From: Paenibacillus sp. W2I17
Lineage (GTDB): Bacteria; Bacillota; Bacilli; Paenibacillales; Paenibacillaceae
Length of the DNA: 64,000 bases
NCBI RefSeq assembly: GCF_030815985.1
Contig: NZ_JAUSXM010000001.1
Span: forward strand, 6,324,001-6,388,000
Direction of reading: 5' to 3'
The translations under genes and the position numbers were made by a program. The notes under the pieces are model-generated. The model worked only from the letters and a program-made list of their open reading frames with translations. It did not search any database and was not told where the DNA came from. Position 1 is the stretch's first letter; each line of letters starts with the position of its first letter. Below, piece after piece: positions 28,133 to 38,300 of the stretch.

Positions 28133-29380
28133 ATGGAGAATGCCAAGATGCCACAATGGAAGAGAAATCTGTATATTCTGTGGTTCGGCCTGTTTTTTAA
28201 TCATATGGCGTACTCGCTGTCCGTTCCGTTCTTTCCTATATTTCTGCAAAATGATCTTGGTATCCAGAGCGGCCTAGAAGCTTGGTCCGGTATTTCGATC
28301 TCCATCAGCTTTCTGATCAGTGGATTATGCGCACCCTTCTGGGGATCACTGGCTGATAAATATGGCAGCAAACTGATGCTGGTCCGTTCTGGTGTAGGGC
28401 TAGGCGTTGCACATCTGGCTAACTTCTTTGTTTACGATCCGTATACGTTTATCGCGGTGAGGGTCTTTCAGGGACTCATGGCTGGTTTTCATCCCGCCTC
28501 GATTACACTGATTGGCACCAATACTCCGGAGAAACAGGTGGGATATGCACTTGGCGTAATCTCCACGGCCAGCGCTGCGGGCGGGATTCTGGGTCCTCTT
28601 GCCGGTGGTGTGTTGAGTCACTGGATCGGACTGCGGGGATGTTTCATTGCATCGGCTGTCATTACATTACTCGCGGCTCTGATGGTCCTCGGTGTTAAGG
28701 AGTCACGACAAGCTCGGACGATAGTTCCAACGAAGATCATAGGGGATTTGAAAAGAGCGGCTTCCACGCCAGGTTTGATGCGAATCTACGGTTTGATTCT
28801 GCTAGTCTCGACCTCCGTACTTATCATCGAACCGGTGTTGACGCTCTATGTCGTCCAGATTGGCGGAGATGTTGGCAGTGCAACACTTAGTGCAGGTATT
28901 GTTTTCTCGGCAATTGGTGTGGCAACCGTCATTATGGGGCCGCGATGGGGGAAGATTGGTGGAAGGATCGGATACGAGAAAACCCTGTTTATCGGTCTGA
29001 TTGGCGGCGGAATTGGCAGTCTGCTGCAAATGACAGCAAATAATCTGATTTATTTTGGCAGCTTGCGATTTGTTTATGGTTTGTTCTTTGCCGCGGTTTA
29101 TCCGGCGCTTAATGCGCTGATCATCAAGTATGCTGATCATGATTTTCGTGGGAGGGCTGTCAGTCTGAGTCAGACGGCGAGTCAGTTCGGTATTGTACTT
29201 GGACCGTTAATCGGTGGTTTTCTAGGTGGATGGATCGGCATTCCGTTTATTTTTCTCTTCACAGGCATTGTATTGCTTGGAGCGGCTTGGGCAGTCAGAG
29301 TTAGTGATGTGAAGAAGGCGGATAAACGGGGATTAGGCATGGCAGCAGCAGAAGCTGGCGGAAACAGCATAAAGAAATGA
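28133..29380 (+). CDS. MFS multidrug-type efflux transporter
   Basis: 415 residues with about 12 hydrophobic segments. It carries the MFS motif WGSLADKYGSK after helix 2 and the antiporter-type stretch SAAGGILGPLAGG in helix 5, as in DHA1 drug-efflux proteins. The start could be ATG 28133 or ATG 28148 (GGAG 9 bp upstream). It lies beyond the cluster terminator and 71 bp before a flavin monooxygenase gene with no terminator between, so it probably belongs with that gene rather than with the antibiotic cluster. The substrate is unknown. Confidence 0.88.
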   Translation: MENAKMPQWKRNLYILWFGLFFNHMAYSLSVPFFPIFLQNDLGIQSGLEAWSGISISISFLISGLCAPFWGSLADKYGSKLMLVRSGVGLGVAHLANFFVYDPYTFIAVRVFQGLMAGFHPASITLIGTNTPEKQVGYALGVISTASAAGGILGPLAGGVLSHWIGLRGCFIASAVITLLAALMVLGVKESRQARTIVPTKIIGDLKRAASTPGLMRIYGLILLVSTSVLIIEPVLTLYVVQIGGDVGSATLSAGIVFSAIGVATVIMGPRWGKIGGRIGYEKTLFIGLIGGGIGSLLQMTANNLIYFGSLRFVYGLFFAAVYPALNALIIKYADHDFRGRAVSLSQTASQFGIVLGPLIGGFLGGWIGIPFIFLFTGIVLLGAAWAVRVSDVKKADKRGLGMAAAEAGGNSIKK

Positions 29381-29451
29381 CGAAACGACTCTCAGAGATA
29401 AAAGGATACTCGAACTGAATGGTCATCACTACAACATAAGGAGTAATATAT

Positions 29452-30774
29452 ATGTCACAACGACAATTGAAGTTGGGAGCTAATCTGAATGGAGTGGGTA
29501 ACAGCATTTCCTTTTGGCGTCACCCGGATATTCCCATTAACGCGAGTGTTAGTCTGGAATTCTACAAGAAGCAGGTGCGTATCGCGGAAAAAGGCAAGTT
29601 TGATCTGCTCTTTATTGCAGATGGCCTCTTCATTAACGAGAAGTCCAATCCTCATTTTCTCAATCGCTTCGAACCTCTGACGCTTCTGTCTGCACTCGCC
29701 TGGGCAACCTCCCACATCGGGCTGGTTGCTACATTGTCTACTTCCTATAGTGAACCCTTCACGGTTGCGCGGCAATTTGCCTCGTTGGATCAATTAAGCG
29801 GTGGGAGAGCCGGATGGAATGTGGTTACTTCACCTCTGGAAGGATCGGCACTGAACTTTGGCAAAGGAGAACATCCGAACCATGCGCTCCGCTACGAGAT
29901 TGCGGAAGAACATCTGAATGTGGTCAAAGGCCTTTGGGATTCCTGGGAGGACGATGCCTTTGTCGGAGACAAGGAGCAGGGCGTATTTTTCGATCCTGCC
30001 AAGCTACATACGCTAAATCACAAGGGAGCGCACTTCTCAGTACAGGGTCCACTTAATGTGGGACGTTCGAAGCAGGGTTATCCGGTGATTTTCCAGGCGG
30101 GCTCATCTGAATCTGGTAAAGACCTGGCCGCCCGATCGGCGGATGCCGTCTACACAGGACATGAGACGCTGGAGGAAGCAAGGGAGTTCTACCGGGATGT
30201 GAAGGCAAGAGCAGTAGGATATGGACGTCAGGCAGCGGATATCCTGATCTTCCCGGGCATCGGCCCGATTGTGGGTAGAACAGCGGAAGAGGCGGAGCAG
30301 AAGTATCAGGAAATTGCCAAACTGGTGAGTATTGATCAGGCGTTGAACTATCTGGGGCGGTACTTCGATCATTATGACTTCTCCCAGTACGCCCTGGATG
30401 AACCTTTCCCCGAGATTGGGGAGATTGGCAGCAACAGCTTCCGCAGTACAACAGATAAGATCAAGCAGCAGGCACGAGAAAAAGGGCTGACCCTGCGTCA
30501 AGTGGCATTGCTGGCATCTACCCCGCGTACATCGTTCATTGGTACACCGGATCAGATCGCAGATCGGATTCAGGAATGGTTTGAAGGCGAAGCGGCAGAC
30601 GGATTCAATGTTCGTACCGTGGTGCCCAATGGATTGGAAGATTTCGTGGAGCTAGTTGTCCCGGTTCTGCAAGAACGAGGGCTATTCCGTACGGAGTATG
30701 AACATGAGACGCTAAGGGAGAATCTGGGTCTTGAGATTCCGCGTAATCGATATACATTAGAGCGTGTGAGATAG
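29452..30774 (+). CDS. LLM-class flavin-dependent monooxygenase (NtaA/SnaA/DszA type)
   Basis: 440 residues; AAGGAG 8 bp before ATG. The TIM-barrel luciferase-like family is shown by [18 protein letters not shown], the early loop [25 protein letters not shown] and the substrate-loop region [21 protein letters not shown]. Such enzymes use FMNH2 from a partner reductase to oxidise organosulfur or amine compounds. No reductase gene is visible nearby. Together with the MFS and the TIM-barrel gene it suggests uptake or detoxification of a small organic compound; the substrate cannot be read from the sequence. Confidence 0.9.
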   Translation: MSQRQLKLGANLNGVGNSISFWRHPDIPINASVSLEFYKKQVRIAEKGKFDLLFIADGLFINEKSNPHFLNRFEPLTLLSALAWATSHIGLVATLSTSYSEPFTVARQFASLDQLSGGRAGWNVVTSPLEGSALNFGKGEHPNHALRYEIAEEHLNVVKGLWDSWEDDAFVGDKEQGVFFDPAKLHTLNHKGAHFSVQGPLNVGRSKQGYPVIFQAGSSESGKDLAARSADAVYTGHETLEEAREFYRDVKARAVGYGRQAADILIFPGIGPIVGRTAEEAEQKYQEIAKLVSIDQALNYLGRYFDHYDFSQYALDEPFPEIGEIGSNSFRSTTDKIKQQAREKGLTLRQVALLASTPRTSFIGTPDQIADRIQEWFEGEAADGFNVRTVVPNGLEDFVELVVPVLQERGLFRTEYEHETLRENLGLEIPRNRYTLERVR

Positions 30775-30782
30775 AGAAGCTA

Positions 30783-30824
30783 GAGCGGTAATGACGTTAA
30801 TTAACGTTGTTGCGGCTCTTTTTT
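30783..30824 (+). terminator. rho-independent terminator after the monooxygenase gene
   Basis: A 16-bp stem (GAGCGGTAATGACGTT against AACGTTGTTGCGGCTC), with one mismatch and three G-U pairs and an AATT loop, is followed by six T. It lies 8 bp after the stop. Confidence 0.8.
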
Positions 30825-30919
30825 GATGGTTTCTTTTTCGGAGAGTACTGCTATTATAAAATGATAAAGAAAATGATACACAAGCTGCAATTCCAGACGA
30901 GTCACAGGAGGAGATTGGG

Positions 30920-31747
30920 ATGATTAGAGGGTTAACGAATGCGGGACTGGGCAACATCGAGTCTGATGAACAATATATCATAGATGCGGCCAAGCACGGA
31001 TTCGGATCTGTAGATTTGAATCCGCTCTCATTGATTGAAACGTATGGCAAGGAACAGGCGCAACATCTGCTGGAAAGCAATCAGGTGATCATCGGTTCAT
31101 CGGGGCTGACGGTGGAGTGGCGGACGACAGATGAGCAATTCCGTGAGGGATTGCAATCGTTGGTCGCTATGGCAGAAGCTTCTGCTTCGCTGGACTGTTA
31201 CAGCTGTTGCACGTATATTTTACCCTCAACGGATCAACCGGCAGCGCAATTTATGGCCGCGGCTACGAAACGCTTGAGACTCTGCGCAGATATCTTGGAC
31301 GCTTACGGGATTAAGTTGGGTCTGGAGTTTGTTGGCTGCCACCATTTGCGGACGCAATGGAAGAATCCGTTTATCTGGCGTATGGAAGATACGCTGGACT
31401 GGATCGAGACGATCCATGCGCCTAACGTAGGTTTACTGGTAGATTCCTATCACTGGCATACAAATGGTTTACCGATGGAAGATCTGTTGAAGTTGAAGAA
31501 AGAGCAGATTGTTCATGTGCATATCAACGATGCTTATGATTTGCCAATCGAGGAATTGAAGGATGGAGAACGCTTGTACCCCGGCGAAGGGGTCATTGAT
31601 CTGAGTGGATTTCTGAGAAACCTGCAGGCGATTGGTTACAATGGTGTGGTGGCACAGGAGGTGCTGGCTCCGGCGCCGACCCTAAATTTGAATGAAATAT
31701 TGGCTAAGTCGAAAGCAGGTTTTGACAAGGTATTCGCGGCAATCTAA
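30920..31747 (+). CDS. sugar phosphate isomerase/epimerase family protein (TIM barrel)
   Basis: 275 residues; AGGAGGAG before ATG. The xylose-isomerase-like TIM barrel is supported by KLGLEFVGCHH, NVGLLVDSYHWH, QIVHVHINDAYD and GEGVIDLSGFLRNLQAIGYNG, which hold the metal-binding Glu, Asp, His and late-strand residues typical of IolE/IolI-like proteins. A terminator separates it from the monooxygenase gene, so it probably has its own promoter. The exact sugar or keto-acid substrate is not clear. Confidence 0.85.
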   Translation: MIRGLTNAGLGNIESDEQYIIDAAKHGFGSVDLNPLSLIETYGKEQAQHLLESNQVIIGSSGLTVEWRTTDEQFREGLQSLVAMAEASASLDCYSCCTYILPSTDQPAAQFMAAATKRLRLCADILDAYGIKLGLEFVGCHHLRTQWKNPFIWRMEDTLDWIETIHAPNVGLLVDSYHWHTNGLPMEDLLKLKKEQIVHVHINDAYDLPIEELKDGERLYPGEGVIDLSGFLRNLQAIGYNGVVAQEVLAPAPTLNLNEILAKSKAGFDKVFAAI

Positions 31748-31756
31748 GGTACTGAA

Positions 31757-31804
31757 AAAAGGAGGGGGTGTTCCTAGCTATGTTTATGGCTTATGGAACC
31801 CCCC
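31757..31804 (-). terminator. terminator between convergent genes, mainly for the SDR gene
   Basis: GGGGG-T-GTTCC pairs with GGAACCCCC (one bulge, 20-base loop). On the minus strand it is followed by a run of six T, so it suits the minus-strand SDR gene; on the plus strand the following sequence is less T-rich. Confidence 0.65.
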
Positions 31805-31817
31805 TATTCTTGTTCAA

Positions 31818-32696
31818 TTAATCCAGCACGCCGTGATCTTTCATCAGTTGTTTCGTAACGATCCACAGTCTGTTTTGCATGCCCTCATCTCCACCAGGAT
31901 GTATAGGAACAATAGATGCTCCAGTTCCCACATTGAAATATCCTCCCGAAACCTCGCCATACTTCGAATCCACAGCCAACCGAGTAATGATATCCGCACC
32001 CCGGCGCGGGTCGCCAATGTGCAAAAAGGTTAACATGCGTTCAAGCACACTTGCAAACCATAGCTCTCGTCCTAGACCCGTAACATTAAAGCCAGGATTC
32101 AAGGCATTTACGCGAATTCCGGTTTCACGCCATTGTCTCGCTAGTTCACCAGTAAACATAATATTGAGCAGTTTGGTTTTGCCATAGATTGGAGAGGAAC
32201 CACGTGCAGTAAAAGGAGTGATATCCGTTAAGTCATCTGGCAACACCAGAGTGCCGTGATTCCGCGAAGCTTCAGATGCAACATTGACGACACGGGCACG
32301 CCCCGACTGAATCAGGGAAGATTGCAATGTGTGCGTTAACAGCCAAGGTGCCAAATAGTTGACGGCAATCATCTCGGCATATCCTTCGGACGTGACTCTC
32401 TGTTCAAAAGCATGAAGTCCGGCATTATTCAAAAGTACGTCTATACGCGGATAAGCGGCTGCAATCTCAAGTCCAACACGTTTTACATCACTCAGTAAGG
32501 ACAAGTCTCCATAGAAAAATTCAATTTTGGCAGAAGGCATGATTTCCTTGATTTTGTACCTGGTAGCCTCGGCACGTTCCTTGCTTCGGGCTGTGAGTAT
32601 AAGCTGTGCTCCGCGTTTGGCGAGTTCCATGGCAGCAAGCTGCCCTAAACCGCTTGTTGCTCCGGTAATTACAATAATGGGATGTTTAGTTTTCAT
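31818..32696 (-). CDS. short-chain dehydrogenase/reductase
   Basis: 292 residues from the ATG at 32696, which has AAGGAGA upstream; a longer frame to 32753 lacks such a site and would add residues before the NAD-binding fold. It has VITGATSGLGQLAAMELAKRG (nucleotide binding), NNAGLH, the catalytic YGKTK (YxxxK) and LNPGFNVTGLG. It resembles retinol-dehydrogenase-like or WW-domain-oxidoreductase-like bacterial SDRs. It is divergent from a MarR regulator with shared operator-like repeats, which suggests induction by a small molecule. Confidence 0.9.
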   Translation of the reverse strand: MKTKHPIIVITGATSGLGQLAAMELAKRGAQLILTARSKERAEATRYKIKEIMPSAKIEFFYGDLSLLSDVKRVGLEIAAAYPRIDVLLNNAGLHAFEQRVTSEGYAEMIAVNYLAPWLLTHTLQSSLIQSGRARVVNVASEASRNHGTLVLPDDLTDITPFTARGSSPIYGKTKLLNIMFTGELARQWRETGIRVNALNPGFNVTGLGRELWFASVLERMLTFLHIGDPRRGADIITRLAVDSKYGEVSGGYFNVGTGASIVPIHPGGDEGMQNRLWIVTKQLMKDHGVLD

Positions 32697-32749
32697 AAGA
32701 AGATCTCCTTTTGACACGAATAGATTCGGAATTATATAATGGACATAAA

Positions 32750-32785
32750 TCAACTATAAATATTAATTGATATTTGTCAACTATA
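32750..32785. promoter_or_regulatory. putative MarR operator between the SDR and MarR genes
   Basis: TCAACTATA occurs twice (32750-32758 and 32777-32785), and the palindrome TTGA-6-TCAA lies at 32767-32780. The TTG/CAA half-sites in an AT-rich divergent promoter are typical of MarR binding. The repeats lie where RNA polymerase would bind for either gene. Confidence 0.5.
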
Positions 32786-32831
32786 TTTCAAGAGTCTACT
32801 TTCATGTTTCAGGGAGAGGGAGTTAACAATA

Positions 32832-33293
32832 ATGAGTGAAAATCCAGTCAAAACCAAAGATAGAGCAACCCTCGAGCTAGCGCTGGGTGAGCAGATTCAT
32901 GCACTGATCAGTGCATCGCATGCGCTTAACGTTCGATCTGCCGAGCGTTTTGATGGGAACCTGCAACCTGCCGCTTTTCAACTGGTACGGTGGCTCTACT
33001 CCTATGGCCCAACAAGTGCCGCGGCTTTGGCAGAAGCGAATGCAATGGACCGCAGCTCGGTGAGCCGATTAATCAAACAACTCGAAAAGTCGGGATATGT
33101 AAGCAAAGAGCAAGACCCTAAGGATCGGCGCGGGGTGTTACTGTCTCTTACGGAACTTGGTCAACAATCGACGGTTGCTGCGCTCAAGGAGAAGGAGTCA
33201 GCTTTTTATGACCGTATATCCAGATGGGATGATAAGGAATTGGAGCGTTTCACCGCCATGCTCAGGCAGTTTAACGGATTGGAAGAAAAGTGA
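32832..33293 (+). CDS. MarR family transcriptional regulator
   Basis: 153 residues. A winged helix-turn-helix is seen in SAAALAEANAMDRSSVSRLIKQLEKSGYV, followed by the wing KEQDPKDRRGVLLSLTELG. The divergent placement beside the SDR gene and the repeats between them suggest that it represses that gene and itself until a ligand binds. Confidence 0.9.
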   Translation: MSENPVKTKDRATLELALGEQIHALISASHALNVRSAERFDGNLQPAAFQLVRWLYSYGPTSAAALAEANAMDRSSVSRLIKQLEKSGYVSKEQDPKDRRGVLLSLTELGQQSTVAALKEKESAFYDRISRWDDKELERFTAMLRQFNGLEEK

Positions 33294-33375
33294 GAGGTTC
33301 TATAGTGTGGATTGTATTTGATACCCGAACCATAGGACATGTCACCATTGAGCGAGGTAGACTACAAATTCATAG

Positions 33376-33403
33376 CAAAAGCGGACATCTGGTGATGTCC
33401 GCT
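33376..33403 (-). terminator. terminator after the small membrane-anchored protein gene
   Basis: A perfect 10-bp stem (AGCGGACATC and its complement) with a 4-base loop; on the minus strand it is followed by TTTTG. It lies 20 bp past the stop of the minus-strand gene. Confidence 0.75.
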
Positions 33404-33423
33404 CGTGAAGTTCCCAGATCATT

Positions 33424-33768
33424 TTATAGTTTCCAGGGAAGCTGCGGGATTTTATATCGGAAACCCTGATGGTTTCCTTTTCTCACATATATCCAAGGTG
33501 GTGGGACAGGGGTGCCTAGTGCTTTATACAAGACCGTTCCTTCATCGCTTGCGGAATATTCTTCGATAATACTTTGGATATCCTCCCAATGAACCTTACC
33601 TTGGTAAGACAGTGTCTGCCCTTGAACGATAACATGAGGTGCACCTGAAATAACTCTCTGCGTTATGTTGAGAACGCCAACCTTTCCTGAGGACAACATC
33701 ATCAATTCGCTCATGAAAAGTATGATAATCAAAATGACTATGCTCACAATCCATCGCCTTTTTCTCAT
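33424..33768 (-). CDS. small membrane-anchored or secreted protein, unknown function
   Basis: 114 residues; GGGGAGG before ATG. The start is a basic MRKRR followed by a hydrophobic stretch (IVSIVILIIILFMSELMML), then a soluble ~90-residue part with no family I recognise. The latter holds HWEDIQSIIEEYSASDEG and ends PQLPWKL. No lipobox Cys is seen. The start lies 18 bp after the likely original stop of the MORN-repeat gene, so the two probably form one operon. Confidence 0.7.
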   Translation of the reverse strand: MRKRRWIVSIVILIIILFMSELMMLSSGKVGVLNITQRVISGAPHVIVQGQTLSYQGKVHWEDIQSIIEEYSASDEGTVLYKALGTPVPPPWIYVRKGNHQGFRYKIPQLPWKL

Positions 33769-33909
33769 TTTGTGACCTCCCCTACCTAGGGGATTATTCC
33801 CTCATAGTTAATGTCTTTTAATGACATAATCTCGTCAGAGATGGTATTGATTTTAACTGAATAGGGCTTAATAGCTTGCAGGAATTCATTAATGGTCTTC
33901 TTGCGATCT

Positions 33910-34743
33910 TTATGAAAGGCTGTAGATGTTATGTGAGTTCTCTTTTAATACGTTATCTTTCATTATGACTTGTTTAGAATAACTTACTGAATTACTATAA
34001 TCGATTAGATGCGTAACCCCCGTGAATTTGCCACTAGTTAATGTACCTTTGGAGAATTCGGATGGTTTAATCCCAATATATTTTTCAGATGAACCGTGTT
34101 TCTTTTTATAATTGATAATCGTGTCAAAAAAGTCTTTATCCCCAGTTAACTTTTCGTTGAAATAATCATTTTTGAGAGCAATCGTAGTTGTATGATCAGT
34201 ATATCCTAGTGAGACAGTATCTGAAGAGTGGATTGCGTAAAATCCTTGAGACATCTTGCCCTGATTGAATGTTCCATCGTTAATGGTGTTGTTGTAACGG
34301 TCATGTACAGGGTAAACCTTGCCATCAGAAGTAAGATACTGTACTTCTAACCATTGCGTAATTTCTTTTCCTTTACCATGATATGTACCATTAATCCATG
34401 ATCCGGTGTAGGTTTTTGTAGTGAATTCACCTGTTCCATGGCCCATATTAGATTCATTGTAATCCTCAAAGGGGACACCTCCACCTTCAACTAATGTATA
34501 TGTATACTTGCCTTTTCCTTGCCGCGTACCACTCACCCAATCTCCAGAGTAAACTTCGGTTTCTCCCCATCTTGCGGTTCCTTTACCATGAGGTTTCCCG
34601 TTTAAAACTTCACCATAGTACGTCGCTCCATCTGACAATTTTAAGTTTACTTTCTTCGATGCTGCTTCTGTTGGAGTAGAGCTTGATAATAGTCCAATGA
34701 TAATAGTGATCGTTAATCCAAAACCTAGATAGAATCTTTTCAA
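33910..34743 (-). CDS. secreted MORN-repeat protein, probably frameshifted near its end
   Basis: 277 residues as read; TTG start with AGGAG upstream. A signal peptide (FYLGFGLTITIIIGLLSS ... EAASK) is followed by at least two MORN repeats (YYGEVLNGKPHGKGTARW, YSGDWVSGTRQGKGKYTY) and further imperfect ones (YTGSWINGTYHGKGKE). The frame stops at 33910. A neighbouring frame stays open from about 33939 to 33786 and reads like protein (FHKDRKKTINEFLQAIKPYS...). Removing one base from the TTTT run at 33943-33946 joins both, ending 18 bp before the next gene. The true gene is therefore probably 33786-34743, with an error or mutation in this copy. MORN repeats bind lipids or proteins; the role here is unknown. 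Confidence 0.75.
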   Translation of the reverse strand: MKRFYLGFGLTITIIIGLLSSSTPTEAASKKVNLKLSDGATYYGEVLNGKPHGKGTARWGETEVYSGDWVSGTRQGKGKYTYTLVEGGGVPFEDYNESNMGHGTGEFTTKTYTGSWINGTYHGKGKEITQWLEVQYLTSDGKVYPVHDRYNNTINDGTFNQGKMSQGFYAIHSSDTVSLGYTDHTTTIALKNDYFNEKLTGDKDFFDTIINYKKKHGSSEKYIGIKPSEFSKGTLTSGKFTGVTHLIDYSNSVSYSKQVIMKDNVLKENSHNIYSLS

Positions 34744-35344
34744 AAGTGTGCAACTCCTTCAATGAATAATGATTGTTGCGTTGTTAGCTATCTTCAACAT
34801 TATCGGTTTATGTATCGTATTTTTCCAGTATGAATATAAAGTGGAGATAGGTCTGATTTCACAAACAACTCGTCCCCAGTTCACAAAAGTAAAGATGTAA
34901 ATGCTGAAGCAAAATCCCGCTCAACCCAAAGTACCTGCGGCTTCATGACATATTATGCCTGTAGTTCGTGGGTACTTTTTTTCTATACTCAGCGTATACG
35001 TCATTCTGATTTTTTACAAAACCCACTATCTTCTCTAATTCATCATTCCGCTACACCAGTTCTCCTCCTAATGATCCACAGCAGTGGTGGAACTTTCCTG
35101 AATCGTGAACAATCTCTGAATTTTGTATCGCCTCCTATTTGCTGCGTTATCCCTAGATTCACTCCCCCAATATGGAGCAGTACAGAGCATGACTCTGTTA
35201 GAAAAAGCTTGAGAAACCTTTAACGGAATATGAAAGAATGCAGGTATATGTAAAATTTTAAATACATGCTTCCAGGCCGTTGACCCTGCCCCCGAAAGTC
35301 TCTTATATTTACTCCCGACACAACAACTCAGAACGGGTGGTGGG
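34744..35344. other. 600-bp stretch without a convincing gene
   Basis: Short frames exist on both strands (for example 34945-35223) but lack ribosome sites and look like non-coding translations. The only clear structure is a hairpin with T-tract at 34928-34982. The segment separates the divergent MORN and SLH genes and should hold both promoters. Confidence 0.6.
34928..34982 (+). terminator. orphan terminator-like hairpin on the + strand
   Basis: AAAGTACCTGCG pairs with CGTGGGTACTTT (12 bp, two G-U pairs, 27-base loop) and runs into TTTTTTTT. No + strand gene precedes it; the nearest upstream gene is transcribed away from it. It could end a small RNA starting after 34744 or be a leader attenuator of the SLH gene. 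Confidence 0.5.
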
Positions 35345-38300
35345 ATGATTTTGTTCAATAATAAAGGCAAGAAAATGCTCGCTATGCTTACACTTATACC
35401 CTTGGCTACAGGGATGGTCATGGGTGCTTTTCCTGCGGCTGTATCCTATGCAGATCAGGCAACAGGTTCTTGGCAAACGGGAGATTTGCATGTACATACG
35501 TTTGAGTCCGATGATGCACAGGTTTCACTGGAGAACGTGCTCGATGCGGGTTTAACCAAATATGGGCTGGACTGGATCGCGCTTACGGATCATTTGCGGT
35601 TATCCAAGCGAGATCACAACGGGAACGACATTTCGGGTGGACCAATACCGATGTCCCAAGGAATGAATGAATATCAGGTACCACAGATCAAGGCACTTCA
35701 GGATGCAGGCAAATACGCAGGTAAAACGATCTTTTCCGGTTTCGAATGGGACATGCCGACACATGAACACGTTGGGGTGGGGATTCTTACGGATGAGCCG
35801 AATTCAACCGAAGCGCTGAACGCTGCCAAGGAATTCGAATACCGTTTCACGAATCGAGCAGCGAACCTGTTTAATGCGGCAGACGTAACGAAATGGGATC
35901 AGAACGGAGCACGTGCTTACACGACTCATCAGGATGCCTTAACCGCCATCAATTGGCTCGCAACGAACTATCCAACGACAAGTTATGCGATGATCAACCA
36001 TCCTTCACGCGGCAAAAACAAATATACCATCGCGGACTTCCGTGAGTTTAACGATCTGGCTCCACAAGTGGTTTTTGGTATCGAAGGCATGCTGGGTAAC
36101 CAAATGGAACCGGATCGTGGAGGGTACAACACAAGCTACAATGTAGCTAATCCGACCGCAGATGATGGATACAAATATCGTACATACGGCGGTGTAGACT
36201 ATATGGTCGCCAAGGTTGGCGGACTATGGGATGCATTGCTGGGAGAAGGACGTCACTTCTGGAACTATGGCAATTCGGATTACCACTTTAAGACGATTGG
36301 CACGAATTCCAGTGGTTATTTTCCGGGCGAATATGCTAAGACCTATTCGTGGGTTGAGGGTACAGGTATGCAGGCTGTTCTGGATGGACTGCGTTCGGGG
36401 AAATCATTTTCCGTATTCGGCGACCTGATCAACGCACTGGACTTTACAGCTTCTGGAGCGGGTGCTCAGGTTGAGATGGGCGGAGACCTTCATGTGACCC
36501 AAGGCGATGAAGTAGAGTTGAAGATTCGCTTCAAGAGTCCAACCACGAGCAACAACTATGAAAAACCAATCAACAGTGGCACGTCCGCTGGACAAGTACC
36601 CGTGGTGGATCACGTCGATCTCATCGCCGGGGATGTGACAGCCAAGGCCCAGAAGGGTACAGCCGCATATACCAAAGACACCAACGACTCTACCAAAGTA
36701 CTGGCTACCTTCACATCCAACGATTGGACGACAGACGCCGAAGGCTATAATGTCATCACAACCAAGATCAAAGCCACAGACCAGGACAAGTATTTCCGCC
36801 TGCGCGGTACGAATCTGGGCATGAACGTGACAGGTGAGACTGTAAATGGTGAACCACAGCTTGATCCAAAAAATACGACAGCTGATGCAACGACCCGTTT
36901 TAATCAAATTAACGATAGCAACTATCGCGATCTGTGGTTCTACTCCAACCCAATCTTCATGAGTGCCACACCTTACAGTGACGCACAGGCGGTAACCGAT
37001 ACACTTCAAGCAATCGATCTGGGCGATCTGAACGCGGTCCATTCCGATCTTACCCTTCCTGTTGAAGGGAAGCATGGTGCAACCATTAGCTGGTCCAGCT
37101 CCAACCCGGAACTAATGAATAACGAGGGCAAGCTGCTAACGCAACCGCACAATAATGAGCGATTGGAACTGACGGCAACCGTGCAGCGTGGCTCGGAATC
37201 TCAACCCAAAACGTTCACTGTCATTGTGGAAGGTACGAATAATCAGGCGCTGGTGTTAAAAAGCAACATGACAACCGCTGACGGCCAGCCGTATCACACG
37301 GATACATGGACGAACCAGTCCGTAACGGTTAGTGTAACCAGCGCAGTATACGCGCCTGCTACTTCCGCGATCATCGAGTTGTCTCGTGATGGAGGGCAGA
37401 CGTACGAACTATATACAGAGAATACACCTTTGGAGATAACGGAGCCGGGAGAGCACAACCTTTTATTCCGAGCAACAGATGATCTGGAACAAACGTATAC
37501 TTTACCTCTGGTCATTAAAATAGACCGTGAGATTCCCGTCATCACCCTGCAAGGTAGCAGCCAGATGACGCTGAACGTGGGAGATACGTACAACGAGCCT
37601 GGAGCACAGGCTTCTGATAATGTCGGCATCCGTGGTTCCGTACAGATAGATGGCACGGTGAACACACAAGCAGCAGGGGTCTACACCCTTCGGTATAACG
37701 TGAAGGATATCGCTGGTAATTCTGCACAGGAAGTTATCCGTACCGTGACTGTACAAGCCCGCTCAGGCAATGGTGGCGGGGGTTCAGGTGGAGGTAATGG
37801 AGGCAACTCTGGTGAGAATTCTGGAGGAAACACACCAAGTGTGCCAACAACGCCTACCATTCCAACCACACCAACCAATCCGGAAACGGGGTCAGATTCA
37901 TCCACTGAAGTGAAGGTAGAGGTGGAAGCGAATCAGCCGGTCCAAACGGGTCTGAAAGACATCGTGCAATTCAATGTTCCATCGGGAGCCATTGGTTCCA
38001 AGGATACACTGCAAGTGTCTGTGGTTGCCAAGGACAAGTTGCAGAATACAGCTTCCCTGAATGTACTTGGACAAGCTGTACAGATCAGCCGTAGTGGCGG
38101 AAGAACGTTGAATGATCAGGCGGCATTGAGCCTGAATGTGGATTCGGCAGATCTGCCTAACGGCACCCAACCTGCGATCTACTATTATAATGAAGCTCGT
38201 CAGAGCTGGGTATTTATCGGTGGCAAGATGAATGCAGCAGGAAGCATAGCGGCCAATGTGAATCATCTGGGTACATTCGTTGTGTCCAGTTACACACCGG

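Noticed and set aside
28133-29380. MFS transporter as part of the PKS/NRPS cluster
   Set aside because: A strong terminator lies between, and no terminator separates it from the monooxygenase gene. An ABC exporter inside the cluster already fits export.
34945-35223. Possible 92-residue gene before the SLH gene
   Set aside because: No ribosome site, protein-like composition lacking, and it runs across the orphan terminator tail.
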